64,000 nucleotides of DNA from JAPOXR01 sp965199765 (GCA_965199765.1 CBDATC010000002.1:434001-498000); one strand, 5' to 3'. Numbered from the stretch's first letter, positions 17,306-26,790 are shown. Numbers and translations: made by a program. Notes: generated by a model not told the origin, from the sequence alone.

Positions 17306-18526
17306 ATGTACGATGTCGAAGCGGTGCGGAAGGATTTTCCAATTCTTTCGCGCGAGGTCAATGGAGTTGGCTTAGTTTACTTGGACAGCGCGGCGTCTGC
17401 TCAAAAGCCGAGACCTGTTCTTGAAGCGATTTCGAAGGCTTATGGAGAAGAATACGCTAATGTTCATCGCGGTTTGCATTTTCTGTCCAATTTAGCGACT
17501 GACAAATACGAGGCGGTCCGCAGCAAAATCAGAGCTTTTGTCAACGCATCGTACGACGACGAAATCGTATTCACCACGGGCAGCACTGACAGCATCAATT
17601 TGGCTGCATACAGCTGGGCGATGCCTAGGTTCGAACGTGGTGATGAAATTATCCTGTCAGTCATGGAACACCATGCGAATATCGTGCCTTGGCATTTCCT
17701 GCGCGAACGCAGCGGTGTGAAGCTGGTCTGGGTAGAGATCGATCAAAGCGGAGCTTTGGATCCGCAAAGCATAGTAGATGCAATAACCCCGGCGACCAAG
17801 CTGATAGCAGTCAGTCAGATGTCGAATGTCCTTGGCACACGGGTCGATATCAAAACCATTGCAGAGCAGGCGCAGAGTAGGGAAATTCCTGTTCTCGTTG
17901 ACGGATCTCAGTCAACGGTTCACGGACCGATTGACGTGCTGGACCTTGGCATTGATTTCTTTGCTTTCACTGGACACAAGCTCTACGGCCCCTCTGCTTC
18001 AGGCGCACTGTATGCTAAACGGCCTCGCCTTCGTGAAATGCGACCATTCCGTGGTGGCGGAGATATGATCAGGGATGTGCAGAGAGATAACATATTGTAC
18101 GCGGATCCCCCACTGAAAATGGAGGCTGGCACCCCTCCAATTGTTCCAATTATCGGTCTTGGCGCAGCGATAGATTATCTGTCCGAAATCGGCATGGAAA
18201 ATATTTCCAGGCATGAGCAGGACATTGCAGACTATGCTTCGCACGTTTTCAGCCAGGAGAATTGGATCCAGCTGCACGGGTCGGCTCCCGGCAAAGGTGC
18301 GATTTTTTCTTTCACTTTGGATTGCCCAGCTCACGCGCATGACATCTCCACAGTCTTGGATCAACAAGGCATCGCTGTGCGGGCCGGGCATCATTGCGCC
18401 CAGCCTCTCATGAAAGTTCTTGGAGTTACCGCGACTTGCCGAGCATCGTTCGGGATGTACAGCACAAAGGCTGAAGTTGATAAACTTATGGATGGCCTTC
18501 GTGTTTGCGTTGATTTATTTTCGTAG
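17306..18526 (+). CDS. sufS: Cysteine desulfurase SufS
   Basis: A 406-residue class V aminotransferase-fold enzyme that takes sulfur from L-cysteine as a persulfide for Fe-S cluster assembly. The PLP lysine is Lys225 in TGHKLYGP and the catalytic cysteine Cys364 in RAGHHCAQPLM, the same position as in E. coli SufS. DGSQST replaces the common DGAQ at the PLP aspartate; Asp199 is kept. The start is ATG 17306, with an in-frame GTG at 17303. sufE, sufA and sufT do not follow; an IS256 relic lies about 180 bases downstream, so the operon may have lost its distal genes. Confidence 0.96.
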   Translation: MYDVEAVRKDFPILSREVNGVGLVYLDSAASAQKPRPVLEAISKAYGEEYANVHRGLHFLSNLATDKYEAVRSKIRAFVNASYDDEIVFTTGSTDSINLAAYSWAMPRFERGDEIILSVMEHHANIVPWHFLRERSGVKLVWVEIDQSGALDPQSIVDAITPATKLIAVSQMSNVLGTRVDIKTIAEQAQSREIPVLVDGSQSTVHGPIDVLDLGIDFFAFTGHKLYGPSASGALYAKRPRLREMRPFRGGGDMIRDVQRDNILYADPPLKMEAGTPPIVPIIGLGAAIDYLSEIGMENISRHEQDIADYASHVFSQENWIQLHGSAPGKGAIFSFTLDCPAHAHDISTVLDQQGIAVRAGHHCAQPLMKVLGVTATCRASFGMYSTKAEVDKLMDGLRVCVDLFS

Positions 18527-18701
18527 ACTCAACAAAAACAGCAACATTGGTCAAAAAAAGCCGCATCGGGGTCGACCGGCGCAACAGCGGCGGCGATGTC
18601 TGGGCCCGCACCACGCATCAGCCGGCGGACAACCGGGAGTTTTCGAAAAAGAACCGCTTCCTTGCGCGGGATCACCCGACCGAAACCAAAGAACAGGGGC
18701 A

Positions 18702-18776
18702 GTGTCCAGTATCTTTCGCACTTTCCATCATGCGACGGCGGCTCCGTTATATTGAAGGTTCATCTCGCGCAGCGGA
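18702..18776 (-). mobile_element. IS256-family relic (transposase end only)
   Basis: Starts with the terminal repeat GTGTCCAGTATCTTTCGCAC and continues with the last codons of the transposase in reverse orientation (GCGACGGCGGCTCCGTTATA). Homology to the 33.5 and 33.9 kb copies stops at about 18776. It lies just downstream of the truncated suf operon. Confidence 0.75.
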
Positions 18777-19077
18777 TAGAATTACATAGAATATCCGTTC
18801 TTCGGTCGCATTTGCTCGAATGAATTCAACGTGAGACCTGCGCCCAATGTAAGTCGCATTGACGCGCCACGGGCCAGTCGCCCGGCGTGGTATTCCGAAA
18901 GATGTCTTCCATCATGCATCTCTAATGTGCAGTCCGCGGCCATTAATTTGACCATCAGTCCGGAAAGTGTCAAATGAGCATCCCGAAACCGCCGGCAGTG
19001 CCGGCCACACACAACCGAAAGGTCGTGCGCTTGCAGCAATACATCATTAATCTTCGACACTAGGCGAGCCGAACATT

Positions 19078-19107
19078 TGATCCGCACTCACGAAGCCTCG
19101 CGGATCA
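19078..19107. promoter_or_regulatory. Inverted repeat upstream of the lipid-type cluster
   Basis: TGATCCGC at 19078-19085 is exactly repeated in inverse as GCGGATCA at 19100-19107, with 14 bases between. It lies about 170 bases before the first ATG of the six-gene cluster. TGATCC resembles the -35 element used by the RpoE (ECF11-type) sigma factor in Rhodobacter, but I see no matching -10 at the right distance, so an operator is equally possible. Confidence 0.3.
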
Positions 19108-19280
19108 GAGCAACGCGTTCGGTAAAAACCATCACAATATTCCGTGATTTTAAGAGGCGCGATAATCAGAAAACCATGAAAGCCGCACACACACACTTAA
19201 ATTGCGGGCGTAAAATTTTGGATCCAATTCGTAGTTCGGTACGAAACTCAGTACAAAGACCAGCAACAAACCCGTCAGTG

Positions 19281-20543
19281 ATGCCAGCGCGTCAGAAGAT
19301 TGCTGTTGTCGGCGGCGGTATCTCCGGATTGGCATCCGCTTATCTGTTGTCAGACCGATTTGATGTGACGGTATACGAAAGCGGGCCGAGTTTCGGCGGC
19401 CATGCCCGCACCGCTCTTGCAGGTACCGAGGAGCGGCAGCCGGTGGATATGGGCTTCATTGTATTTAATTTTGTGACTTATCCTCATTTCACACGAATGC
19501 TGCAGGATCTCGCTGTGCCTTACGAACGGAGCGAGATGAGCTTCGGTGTAACCATCGGAAATGGAAGGATCGAGTACGGTCTGCAGACGTTGAATTCAAT
19601 TTTCGCCCAGACTTCAAATACGCTGCGTCCGGGATTTCTCCGCATGTTGCGAGATATCGTCCGATTTGGCAGGGAGGCGGATGCGCTGGTACTTTGTGAT
19701 CAAGCGACCATCGGCGATATGATGCGCACTCTAAAGCTCGGAACCTGGTTTCGAGAGTATTACCTTTTACCGATCTGTGGGGCGATCTGGTCGACACCGG
19801 TTCGCCAAATCGATCGATTTCCCGCCCGTGCGTTGATCCGGTTTTTTCAAAACCACGCCCTGTTCAGCACTACGCGGCGACACCAATGGTTTACCATTTC
19901 CGGCGGAAGCCAACAATATGTGCGTCGTTTGACAAGGGTCCTGCGGAACAGGGGCGTCATGCTGCGCCCGAAAACACCTGTCAATTCCGTTTCCAGGCAG
20001 GCCGGGCAAATTAAGCTCTGCGCACAAGGAGAACCGGAGCGCAGTTTCGATCAGGCGGTGTTCGCTTGCCATGCGGATCAAACGCTCAGGCTGCTCAACG
20101 ATCCGTCCCGCGATGAGTCCCGCGCGCTGTCCAAAATACACTTTCGGCCAAACCGCGCCGTTCTTCATCGCGACACCGGGCAAATGCCGCGGCGCCGGGC
20201 ATGCTGGTCTAGCTGGGTCTACCGTTCTGACGGAAATCCAGACGGTCGATCCATCGGTGTTACCTATTGGATGAACCGGCTGCAGAATATACCGGAGCGA
20301 AATCCGCTATTTGTGTCGATCAACCCGCAGGACGACATACCAGACGAGTTGATATATGAAAGCGTGGAGTTCTCGCATCCTGTTTTTGACAGCGCGGCTC
20401 TTGAAGCTCAAAGCGAAATCAGAAGGATGCAAGGGCAGAAAAATTGCTGGTTTGCGGGCGCTTGGCTGCGTAACGGATTTCACGAGGATGGATTCAACAG
20501 TGCAGTGCGCATCTCTCGTCAGATCAACCGTGCAGCCGTATGA
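19281..20543 (+). CDS. FAD-dependent oxidoreductase (amine oxidase fold)
   Basis: A 420-residue flavoprotein. The N-terminal dinucleotide-binding motif is IAVVGGGISGLASAYLL, followed by VTVYESGPSFGGHART, typical of the amine-oxidase/phytoene-desaturase-like group. The frame is open upstream to 19077, but ATG 19281 gives the standard family start. It overlaps the DUF1365 gene by 4 bases (ATGA) and opens a six-gene operon. The same gene types cluster near rpoE-chrR in Rhodobacter sphaeroides and relate to the singlet-oxygen response and furan fatty acid formation, so a membrane fatty-acid oxidase or desaturase role is a reasonable inference, not shown here. Confidence 0.88.
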   Translation: MPARQKIAVVGGGISGLASAYLLSDRFDVTVYESGPSFGGHARTALAGTEERQPVDMGFIVFNFVTYPHFTRMLQDLAVPYERSEMSFGVTIGNGRIEYGLQTLNSIFAQTSNTLRPGFLRMLRDIVRFGREADALVLCDQATIGDMMRTLKLGTWFREYYLLPICGAIWSTPVRQIDRFPARALIRFFQNHALFSTTRRHQWFTISGGSQQYVRRLTRVLRNRGVMLRPKTPVNSVSRQAGQIKLCAQGEPERSFDQAVFACHADQTLRLLNDPSRDESRALSKIHFRPNRAVLHRDTGQMPRRRACWSSWVYRSDGNPDGRSIGVTYWMNRLQNIPERNPLFVSINPQDDIPDELIYESVEFSHPVFDSAALEAQSEIRRMQGQKNCWFAGAWLRNGFHEDGFNSAVRISRQINRAAV

Positions 20544-21313
20544 CCGCGCCGCCCGAGCATGTCCGTAGCGAGACAATGCATGCGCGGCTTGGCGCGGTCG
20601 AAAACGTTTTTCGTTACGGCGTGGATTATCTGTTGATTGATCCGGAACATTTGCAAGGTCCGCTGTTATTTTCAAGAAACCGGTTTAATCTTATGGCGGT
20701 TCATGACCGCGACCATGGCGGTCCGCGTGGCAAAGGGACCGGTGCGATTTGGGCGGACCGGATATTGCGTCAAGCGGGCCTGCGCGAGCCATTCAAATTG
20801 CTGCTGCTGACGCAGCCCTCCTTTCTCGGCTACGTTTTCAATCCGGTCAGTTTCTGGCTCGCTTTCAAAGGACAGGCACTGATCGCCGCTGTCGCCGAAG
20901 TTGATAATACCTTTGGAGACAGACACTGCTATTTGTGCCATCTTCCCGGATTTTCACCTCTTTTGCCCGATCGGATCGTCAAAGCACGCAAGCAAATGCA
21001 TGTATCGCCCTTTCAGGCTGTCGCGGGCGATTATCGCTTTCAATTCAACATCACACCGAATTCCGTTTCGATCGTGATCCGCTATTGTGATGAGCAGAAC
21101 GGTGTCATAGCAACGCTTACGGGCGGGCGCCGCCCTTTGAGCAACCGCTCGATCATGACCGCCAGCATCCGCCGCCCGCTGGGATCTCTCAGAACGATCA
21201 TCCTTATCCACTGGCAGGCTATGCGGTTGTATTTAAAGAGAGCAAAGTTCTTTCCCCGGCCGAAACCACCAATGCATGAGGTCACCAAATGTTATTCATC
21301 ACAAGACGCCTGA
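20540..21313 (+). CDS. DUF1365 family protein
   Basis: A 257-residue protein with the DUF1365 signatures: FNPVSFWLAF, AEVDNTFGDRHCY, KQMHVSPFQ and YRFQFNI. DUF1365 genes are nearly always adjacent to an FAD oxidoreductase and a cyclopropane-synthase-like methyltransferase, as here, which places it in fatty-acyl modification. Its biochemical role is not established in general. It overlaps both neighbours (4 bases upstream, 25 bases downstream), so it is translated from the same operon. Confidence 0.9.
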   Translation: MTAPPEHVRSETMHARLGAVENVFRYGVDYLLIDPEHLQGPLLFSRNRFNLMAVHDRDHGGPRGKGTGAIWADRILRQAGLREPFKLLLLTQPSFLGYVFNPVSFWLAFKGQALIAAVAEVDNTFGDRHCYLCHLPGFSPLLPDRIVKARKQMHVSPFQAVAGDYRFQFNITPNSVSIVIRYCDEQNGVIATLTGGRRPLSNRSIMTASIRRPLGSLRTIILIHWQAMRLYLKRAKFFPRPKPPMHEVTKCYSSQDA

Positions 21314-22446
21314 AAACCCGCTATCTGGATGCCTGCCAACGCATCCGGAAGGGCAGTTTGACGGTGCGCACACCGGAGGGCGATGTGCATCACTTCAGTG
21401 GCGGCGAGGGGCCTCAGGCTGAGATTATCGTTCGCGATTGGCGGGTCATCACCGCTGTGGCAACGCGCGGCGATGTCGGTTTCGGCGAAGCTTATGTCGA
21501 CGGTTTGTGGGATACCAACTCGATCGAAAACGCGATGCAGCTCGTAATTGTCAATGCAGCGGAAATGAAACTCCAAAGACCGGATCGGCTCAACGCGTTG
21601 AAATTCCTATGCATCGACAGAATCCTTAGGATCAATACGCAGAAAGGGTCGAAGCGAAACATTCGAACCCATTATGATGTCGGCAACGAATTTTATCAGC
21701 TCTGGCTGGATCGTTCGATGACCTATTCTTCGGCTTTGTTCGACGGTGCCGACGAAGATCTCGAAATGGCGCAGCGCCGTAAGCACCGGCGAATTCTTGA
21801 TGTCCTTGCGGACGGCGAGTCCATCCTGGATATAGGGTGTGGATGGGGAAGTTTTGCCGAATGCGCCGCACAGTGCGGACGACGCGTGACAGGGCTGACG
21901 ATTTCGCCGAGTCAGAAAGGCTATGCGGATGCGCGGCTTGACGGAAGAGCCGATATTCGCCTGCTAGACTACCGAAACTCAAGCGGTCGCTACGACAATG
22001 TGGTTTCGATCGAGATGATCGAAGCGGTCGGCGAGCGGTACTGGCCCGCTTATTTCTCAACGGTCAAGCAGCGTCTATCAGACGCTGGCAGAGCGGTCAT
22101 TCAAGTGATTACAGTGCCCGATGACCGTTTCGAGCGCTATAAAAGAAAATCGGATTTTTTCCGCCAGCACACATTTCCTGGCGGAATGCTGCTATCGCAT
22201 GCAAAAATACGCTCAGAGGCGGAACGCGCTGGCTTGAAGATTGATGAGGTATTCTCTTTCGGCGAGGATTATGCGCGGACCTGCCGAATGTGGCTGGATA
22301 GGCTCAATGATAAGCGCCCGGAGATCAAATCGCTCGGCTATCGCGAGCGGTTCCTGCGCAGTTGGCAATATTATCTTGCAACGAGTGCCGCTGCCTTTGC
22401 GACCAAAAACACTGATGTCTCGCAAGTGCGATTTGTCCACGCTTAG
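21289..22446 (+). CDS. Cyclopropane-fatty-acyl-phospholipid synthase family methyltransferase
   Basis: A 385-residue SAM-dependent methyltransferase of the CfaS family. Residues about 120-135 (RTHYDVGNEFYQLWLDRSM) match the family entry motif, ILDIGCGWGSFAECAA is the SAM-binding loop, and SIEMIEAVGERYW matches the catalytic region. Members add a methyl or methylene group to unsaturated acyl chains of membrane phospholipids. Given the neighbours it is more likely a fatty-acid methylase of the furan/methyl-branched type than a housekeeping Cfa; that is inference. Translation is coupled to DUF1365 by a 25-base overlap. Confidence 0.93.
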   Translation: MLFITRRLKTRYLDACQRIRKGSLTVRTPEGDVHHFSGGEGPQAEIIVRDWRVITAVATRGDVGFGEAYVDGLWDTNSIENAMQLVIVNAAEMKLQRPDRLNALKFLCIDRILRINTQKGSKRNIRTHYDVGNEFYQLWLDRSMTYSSALFDGADEDLEMAQRRKHRRILDVLADGESILDIGCGWGSFAECAAQCGRRVTGLTISPSQKGYADARLDGRADIRLLDYRNSSGRYDNVVSIEMIEAVGERYWPAYFSTVKQRLSDAGRAVIQVITVPDDRFERYKRKSDFFRQHTFPGGMLLSHAKIRSEAERAGLKIDEVFSFGEDYARTCRMWLDRLNDKRPEIKSLGYRERFLRSWQYYLATSAAAFATKNTDVSQVRFVHA

Positions 22447-22462
22447 CACCGCCGCCGCATTG

Positions 22463-23689
22463 ATGAGAAACGCAAATATAGGGTTTTTTTCGTTTTTCCT
22501 CGCGGCAGCGGGACTGCCCCTTTATATCCATCTTCCGATCTTTGTGACGCAGAAGCTCGGAATTGGTTTGGCGACTCTCTCGTTAATCCTCGTCGGCATG
22601 CGGCTCCTGGATTGCTTGCAGGACCCTGTTATCGGATGGATGGTTGATCGCTGGCCACGTCAGCGCAGCCGTCTCGCCGCTCTCTCGCTGGCGGGCATGA
22701 GCACTGGGTTTTTGATGTTATTCGCCTTCGCTCCAACATCAAACACCGAAGCCTGGCTGGTGATGGCGCTGATATTGTTGTTTTCTTTTCATAGTTTGGG
22801 GACGATCCTGTTTTATGGTCAGTCTGTCGCTTTGTCATCGGATTCCTCGCGCCGTTCGTTGATGCGGATGGCGACATTTAGAGAATTCGGTATGCTTGCC
22901 GGAATCATCGCGGCAGCCATTGCGCCTTTAATCTTCGAACGGTTTGCTCCGCCAGGCGGCGAATACGCGTATTTCGGAGTGTCTCTTGCGATAGTCGGTC
23001 TGATTGCACTGATCATAACGCCGCCGATATGGCGATCAGAGGCCTCTTCCGTCGCCAGTCTTTCGAATGCCTTGATGAAGAAATCCGGCGCGTTCCGGCT
23101 TCTTTTCGTCGCTTTGCTGAACAGTTTACCGGTCGCACTGACCTCGACGCTGTTTTTGTTTTTTGTTGAAGACCAGCTCAACCTGCCGGAGTTGGCAGGG
23201 CCATTCTTGGTCCTGTTTTTTGCAGCGGCCGGCTTTTCGGTCCCGATCTGGTCAAAGCTCTCGGCTGTGTTCGAGATCCGAAGGCTTCTAGCTGCAGCGA
23301 TGTCGCTTTCCATTTTGAGCTTTGCCGGAACCGCAGTGCTGCCACCTGGCGCAGCTCTTGAATTCGCTGTTATTTGCATCGCGTCGGGTGCAGCCCTAGG
23401 CGCCGATATGATCATTCTCCCCGTCCTGTTCGCCGGTGCTCTTGACCGGGTTGGAGCACGGGCAGGCCAAGCATTCGGTCTGTGGATGTTTGTCAATAAG
23501 GCGACCTTCGCCGCTGCAGCCGTTTTGGCGCTTCCGGCGCTCAGCGCGGCTGGCTTCGAGTCCGGATCCGAGAATTCTCGCTCCGCTATGCAGACCCTTG
23601 TCATATTCTATTCTGTCATTCCCTGCCTCCTAAAGATCGCAGCTGTTTACGCTGTGTTGAGGCTTCCAAATCAGGTAACCGACGCATGA
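22463..23689 (+). CDS. MFS transporter
   Basis: A major facilitator superfamily protein of about 408 residues with some twelve hydrophobic segments. The first cytoplasmic loop carries DCLQDPVIGWMVDRWPRQRSR, which resembles the loop of the GPH/melibiose-type (MFS_2) subfamily. ATG 22463 avoids a long overlap with the methyltransferase; ATG 22415 is in frame, and neither has a clear ribosome site. It sits in the lipid cluster, between the methyltransferase and DUF3833 genes; such an MFS gene is a regular member of this cluster type. The cargo is unknown. The gene overlaps the next by 4 bases. Confidence 0.88.
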   Translation: MRNANIGFFSFFLAAAGLPLYIHLPIFVTQKLGIGLATLSLILVGMRLLDCLQDPVIGWMVDRWPRQRSRLAALSLAGMSTGFLMLFAFAPTSNTEAWLVMALILLFSFHSLGTILFYGQSVALSSDSSRRSLMRMATFREFGMLAGIIAAAIAPLIFERFAPPGGEYAYFGVSLAIVGLIALIITPPIWRSEASSVASLSNALMKKSGAFRLLFVALLNSLPVALTSTLFLFFVEDQLNLPELAGPFLVLFFAAAGFSVPIWSKLSAVFEIRRLLAAAMSLSILSFAGTAVLPPGAALEFAVICIASGAALGADMIILPVLFAGALDRVGARAGQAFGLWMFVNKATFAAAAVLALPALSAAGFESGSENSRSAMQTLVIFYSVIPCLLKIAAVYAVLRLPNQVTDA

Positions 23690-24237
23690 AGATATTAGTG
23701 ATTGCAGTTCTGATTCTTGTCACCTTAATTTTATGGCGTCCGGGCTTTAATTTCAGGGCGCAGAAACCAGCCGACTATGCCTCGACCGAACCTCGGATGG
23801 ATTTAAAAAAACATCTCTCTGGCCCAATGGTAGCCGAGGGGGTGGTGTTCGGTCCGAAGGGCCGTGTTTCAGCCCGCTTTGCTGGAGAGCTCGAAGGAAT
23901 CTGGGAAGGGGACAGTGGATCGCTGATCGAACATTACACCTATTCGGACGGTCGAAAGCACAATCGCAGCATGCGGATTCAGTTAAGCGGCAACGGGCGG
24001 TACACGCTTACAGCCGACGACTTGATCGGCGAAGGAGAGGGCAGTTACAGCGGGATCAGCGCACAATCGCTTTATCGTCTGCGGCTGCCCGAAGAAGTCG
24101 GCGGCCACGTTTTGAATGTAACAGACTGGCTCTATCTTGCCGGGAATGACACCATCATGAATCGAATTCAAATGCGGAAATTCGGGATTACTGTCGCGGA
24201 GGTTGTGATTTCCATTCGTCCGCGACCGGCAAATTGA
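23686..24237 (+). CDS. DUF3833 family protein
   Basis: A 183-residue protein with an N-terminal hydrophobic segment (residues 1-18), probably a membrane anchor or uncleaved signal. The rest matches DUF3833: LSGPMVAEGVVFGPKGRV, GIWEGDSGSLIEHYTYSDG, DLIGEGEGSYSG, DWLYLAGNDTIMNRIQMRKF. Function unknown. It is a conserved partner of the FAD oxidoreductase, DUF1365 and methyltransferase genes. It is coupled by ATGA to the MFS gene and by TGATG to the SDR gene. Confidence 0.88.
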   Translation: MKILVIAVLILVTLILWRPGFNFRAQKPADYASTEPRMDLKKHLSGPMVAEGVVFGPKGRVSARFAGELEGIWEGDSGSLIEHYTYSDGRKHNRSMRIQLSGNGRYTLTADDLIGEGEGSYSGISAQSLYRLRLPEEVGGHVLNVTDWLYLAGNDTIMNRIQMRKFGITVAEVVISIRPRPAN

Positions 24238-24983
24238 TGCACAACGGAAAAGTATACTGGATCATCGGAGCGAGCGAGGGGCTGGGCCGGGAAATTTCCT
24301 ATGCCCTGTACCGGTGCGGAGCGAAACTTGTCCTTTCGGCCAGAAATGCTGACCGGCTTGCTGATCTCGCAGAGGAATTGCCGGGAAGCCGCTACGTCGC
24401 ATTGGATGTGCGCGACCCGGATGCCGTTCGAAAAGGCGCGCTTGAGGCTGGCGATATCGATGGGGTTGTCTATTGCGCTGGAGAGTATTTTCCCCTTTCG
24501 GCCCGTGCTTGGACGCCCGACGAGGCCGAAGCGATGTGCGATGTCAATTTTATGGGAACGGTCAGGGTGCTCGGACAAACTGTTCCGGGTTTTGTAAGGC
24601 GGAATGCGGGCCATTTAGTGATCATCGGCTCACTCGCCGGCCTCAGCGCGATGCCAAATGTCATCGGTTATGGCTCAAGCAAGGCCGGACTGCGCCATTT
24701 GGCCAAATGTCTGCACATAGATCTGATGGGCACGGGGATTAAGGTTCAGCTTATCAATCCGGGGTTCATCACCACTCGTCTGACTGCGAAGAATACATTC
24801 AAGATGCCGTTGATCATGACTGCAGAAGCCGCTGCCGAACGTGTTCTCAGGGCCATGCGTTCCAACCGGTTCGAGACGAATTTTCCGCGCAGCCTCTCAT
24901 TGCTGGTCAAGGCGTCTGGATTGCTGCCACACCGCTTTGTGTGGCGTAAGACTGTTCTCAGTCGCCGAAGGACCAAAGAGTGA
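24237..24983 (+). CDS. Short-chain dehydrogenase/reductase
   Basis: A 248-residue SDR. It has the cofactor motif GASEGLG, a conserved DVRDPDAV after the second strand, VVYCAGEY (NNAG-like), the catalytic Ser in IIGSLAG, and the YGSSK motif with catalytic Tyr and Lys. The start is ATG 24237, sharing bases with the upstream stop; TTG 24234 is in frame. As the last gene of the operon it probably reduces or oxidises an acyl-derived intermediate. Substrate unknown. Confidence 0.92.
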   Translation: MHNGKVYWIIGASEGLGREISYALYRCGAKLVLSARNADRLADLAEELPGSRYVALDVRDPDAVRKGALEAGDIDGVVYCAGEYFPLSARAWTPDEAEAMCDVNFMGTVRVLGQTVPGFVRRNAGHLVIIGSLAGLSAMPNVIGYGSSKAGLRHLAKCLHIDLMGTGIKVQLINPGFITTRLTAKNTFKMPLIMTAEAAAERVLRAMRSNRFETNFPRSLSLLVKASGLLPHRFVWRKTVLSRRRTKE

Positions 24984-25235
24984 CCTCAATTTAAGCTTCA
25001 GCATTAGGCCTCAGCAGGGTCAAAGCCGTCCAAAGGACCAGATATCAAATCGCACCGCAAGATTTTCATATCCACAGAAGTTGGAAAATCGGTTCGGCAT
25101 CTGAACTAAATGCTAGCAAACCAAGGATTAAATCCATCAGATTAAATGGTTCTCAACAAATAAAAGCTTGACCAAGTCGCTATCTTTAAACCAATATGGT
25201 CGATGAACTGATCGTCAAAACAGGGGTACGACATC

Positions 25236-26213
25236 ATGAATGCACCTAAACTAGTAGCCGCTGCTATCGGAGTTTCGGTTTTAGCGTCAGCCGGTCTGGC
25301 GCAGACAAACATATCGATTGCAACAGCCTATCAAGACACCAATTTCCATACCCAGAACATTGCGCAGTTCGCTTCCGATGTAGAGGAGATGACCAATGGC
25401 GAGGTGACTTTCACCCTGCACACCGGTGCGTCTTTGTTGAAAATGCCAGAAATCATGCGCGGCGTTCAAACCGGCCAAGTGCAGGCAGGCGAAATTCTGC
25501 TTTCGGCTTACGGTCAAGAAAGCCCGTTTTTTGAGGTCGACGGAATTCCTTTTTTGTCGCAAGGACAAATGACCGCTTGGCAGGTTTATGAATTGACCCT
25601 TCCGCATATTGCGGCGCGGCTGGAAGAGAAGGGTCTTATGCCGCTCTTCTCGGTGCCATGGCCGGGCCAAGGTCTTTACTCGCAGAAAGAGATCACGTCG
25701 ACAGCGGATTACGAGGGCGTTAAATTTCGCGCATACAATGCATTGACTGCACGATTTGCGGAATTGATGGGCGCTGTTCCCACCACGGTGCAATCAGCGG
25801 AAGTGCCGCAAGCCTTTGCTACGGGGGTTGTCAGCGCAATGATTACTTCTGCAGCGACCGGTAACTACACCAAAGCTTGGGACTTCACCACGCACTATTA
25901 TGATGTGAATGCGATGAACAACAAAAATATGGTCATCATGAACATGGATGCTTTCAACGGATTGTCCGAAGATCATCAGGCTGCAATCCTGGCCGCAGCG
26001 GCCAAAGCTGAAACGCGTGGCTGGATCACATCGAATGCCGTTCAGGCGGAACTCACCGCGAATCTTGCGGCCAATGGAATGATCGTCGAAGCGCCCAACG
26101 ATAATCTGATGGCGCAACTTGAAGCCATCGGCGCAACCATGGTTCAGGAATGGCTGGAAAAAGCAGGCGATGATGGCGCGGCGTTCTATGAGGAGTACCA
26201 AGCGCTAGAATAA
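25236..26213 (+). CDS. dctP: TRAP transporter substrate-binding protein (DctP-like)
   Basis: A 325-residue periplasmic binding protein. The signal peptide is residues 1-22 (LVAAAIGVSVLASAGLAQ). The mature part has the DctP fold features LKMPEIMRGVQTGQVQAGEI and KFRAYNALTARFAELMGA, the latter containing the conserved arginine region that grips a carboxylate. It probably recruits an organic acid to the DctQM membrane complex encoded next. The following hydantoinase genes suggest a carboxylated nitrogen compound, but the ligand is unknown. Confidence 0.92.
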   Translation: MNAPKLVAAAIGVSVLASAGLAQTNISIATAYQDTNFHTQNIAQFASDVEEMTNGEVTFTLHTGASLLKMPEIMRGVQTGQVQAGEILLSAYGQESPFFEVDGIPFLSQGQMTAWQVYELTLPHIAARLEEKGLMPLFSVPWPGQGLYSQKEITSTADYEGVKFRAYNALTARFAELMGAVPTTVQSAEVPQAFATGVVSAMITSAATGNYTKAWDFTTHYYDVNAMNNKNMVIMNMDAFNGLSEDHQAAILAAAAKAETRGWITSNAVQAELTANLAANGMIVEAPNDNLMAQLEAIGATMVQEWLEKAGDDGAAFYEEYQALE

Positions 26214-26217
26214 CCTA

Positions 26218-26790
26218 TTGCCATTTTTTCATATCAACGTCTTTTGGCAGCGATGTTCAGGTCCCGTGCGAAGGTTTTTGGATGCTCTCTATCTGAGCGC
26301 GGCTTTACTGGGAGCATTGTTCATCGCTGCCATCGGTGCTCTCATCTGCATTCAAGTGATCGGACGCCAAATGGGCGTTCAGGTCAAAGGCGCTGATGAT
26401 CTGACAGCATGGAGCGTAGTAGCTGCTGGCTTTCTGCCATTGGCCTACACCTTCCGCAACGGACGCCATATCCGGGTCACGCTGATCATTGAGAAAGCGG
26501 GGCGATTCAAAACCCACATGGAATACACGGTTTTGGGAGGTGGGGCGTTCTTGACCGGATATCTGACCTATTCTTCGATTGACATGGTGTGGGATTCAAT
26601 CCGGTTCGGCGATATGACACAGGGCCTCATCAACATCCCGCTTTGGATTCCTCAAATTTCTATTCCGATCGGCGCGTTGCTGTTGTCCATCGCACTTCTT
26701 GATGACCTCGTGAGTCTGTTATGGGGCAAAATGCCGAGCTATGTACTGGCGGCAGAAAACACCGATCCTTCGGCTGCGCATCCGGATTGA
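26218..26790 (+). CDS. dctQ: TRAP transporter small permease (DctQ-like)
   Basis: A 190-residue membrane protein with four hydrophobic segments, the standard small TRAP subunit. The family motif GADDLTAWSVVAAGFLPLAY is present. The frame opens with TTG 26218, four bases after dctP; no nearby ATG precedes the first membrane segment, so a TTG or GTG start is likely and the exact start is uncertain. It bridges the binding protein and the large permease. Confidence 0.88.
   Translation: MPFFHINVFWQRCSGPVRRFLDALYLSAALLGALFIAAIGALICIQVIGRQMGVQVKGADDLTAWSVVAAGFLPLAYTFRNGRHIRVTLIIEKAGRFKTHMEYTVLGGGAFLTGYLTYSSIDMVWDSIRFGDMTQGLINIPLWIPQISIPIGALLLSIALLDDLVSLLWGKMPSYVLAAENTDPSAAHPD

Larger units (their letters stand above)
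18527..19280. other. Gap after sufS with an IS256 end and unassigned coding-like sequence
   Basis: About 750 bases. The first 170 (18541-18700) give an open frame with protein-like composition that I cannot assign. The IS256 end follows at 18702-18776. On the - strand 18782-19087 is open (GTG start, 101 residues) but has no ribosome site or known domain. The last 200 bases contain the inverted repeat at 19078-19107 and probably the promoter of the downstream cluster. Confidence 0.5.

Noticed and set aside
18782..19087. 101-codon - strand frame upstream of the FAD oxidoreductase
   Set aside because: GTG start without ribosome site and no recognisable family; could be a gene remnant but not supportable as a gene.
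22819..23604. 261-codon - strand frame opposite the MFS gene
   Set aside because: The + strand MFS gene has clear membrane segments and operon overlaps; the antisense frame has low-complexity Ala/Arg/Ser composition typical of a mirror frame.
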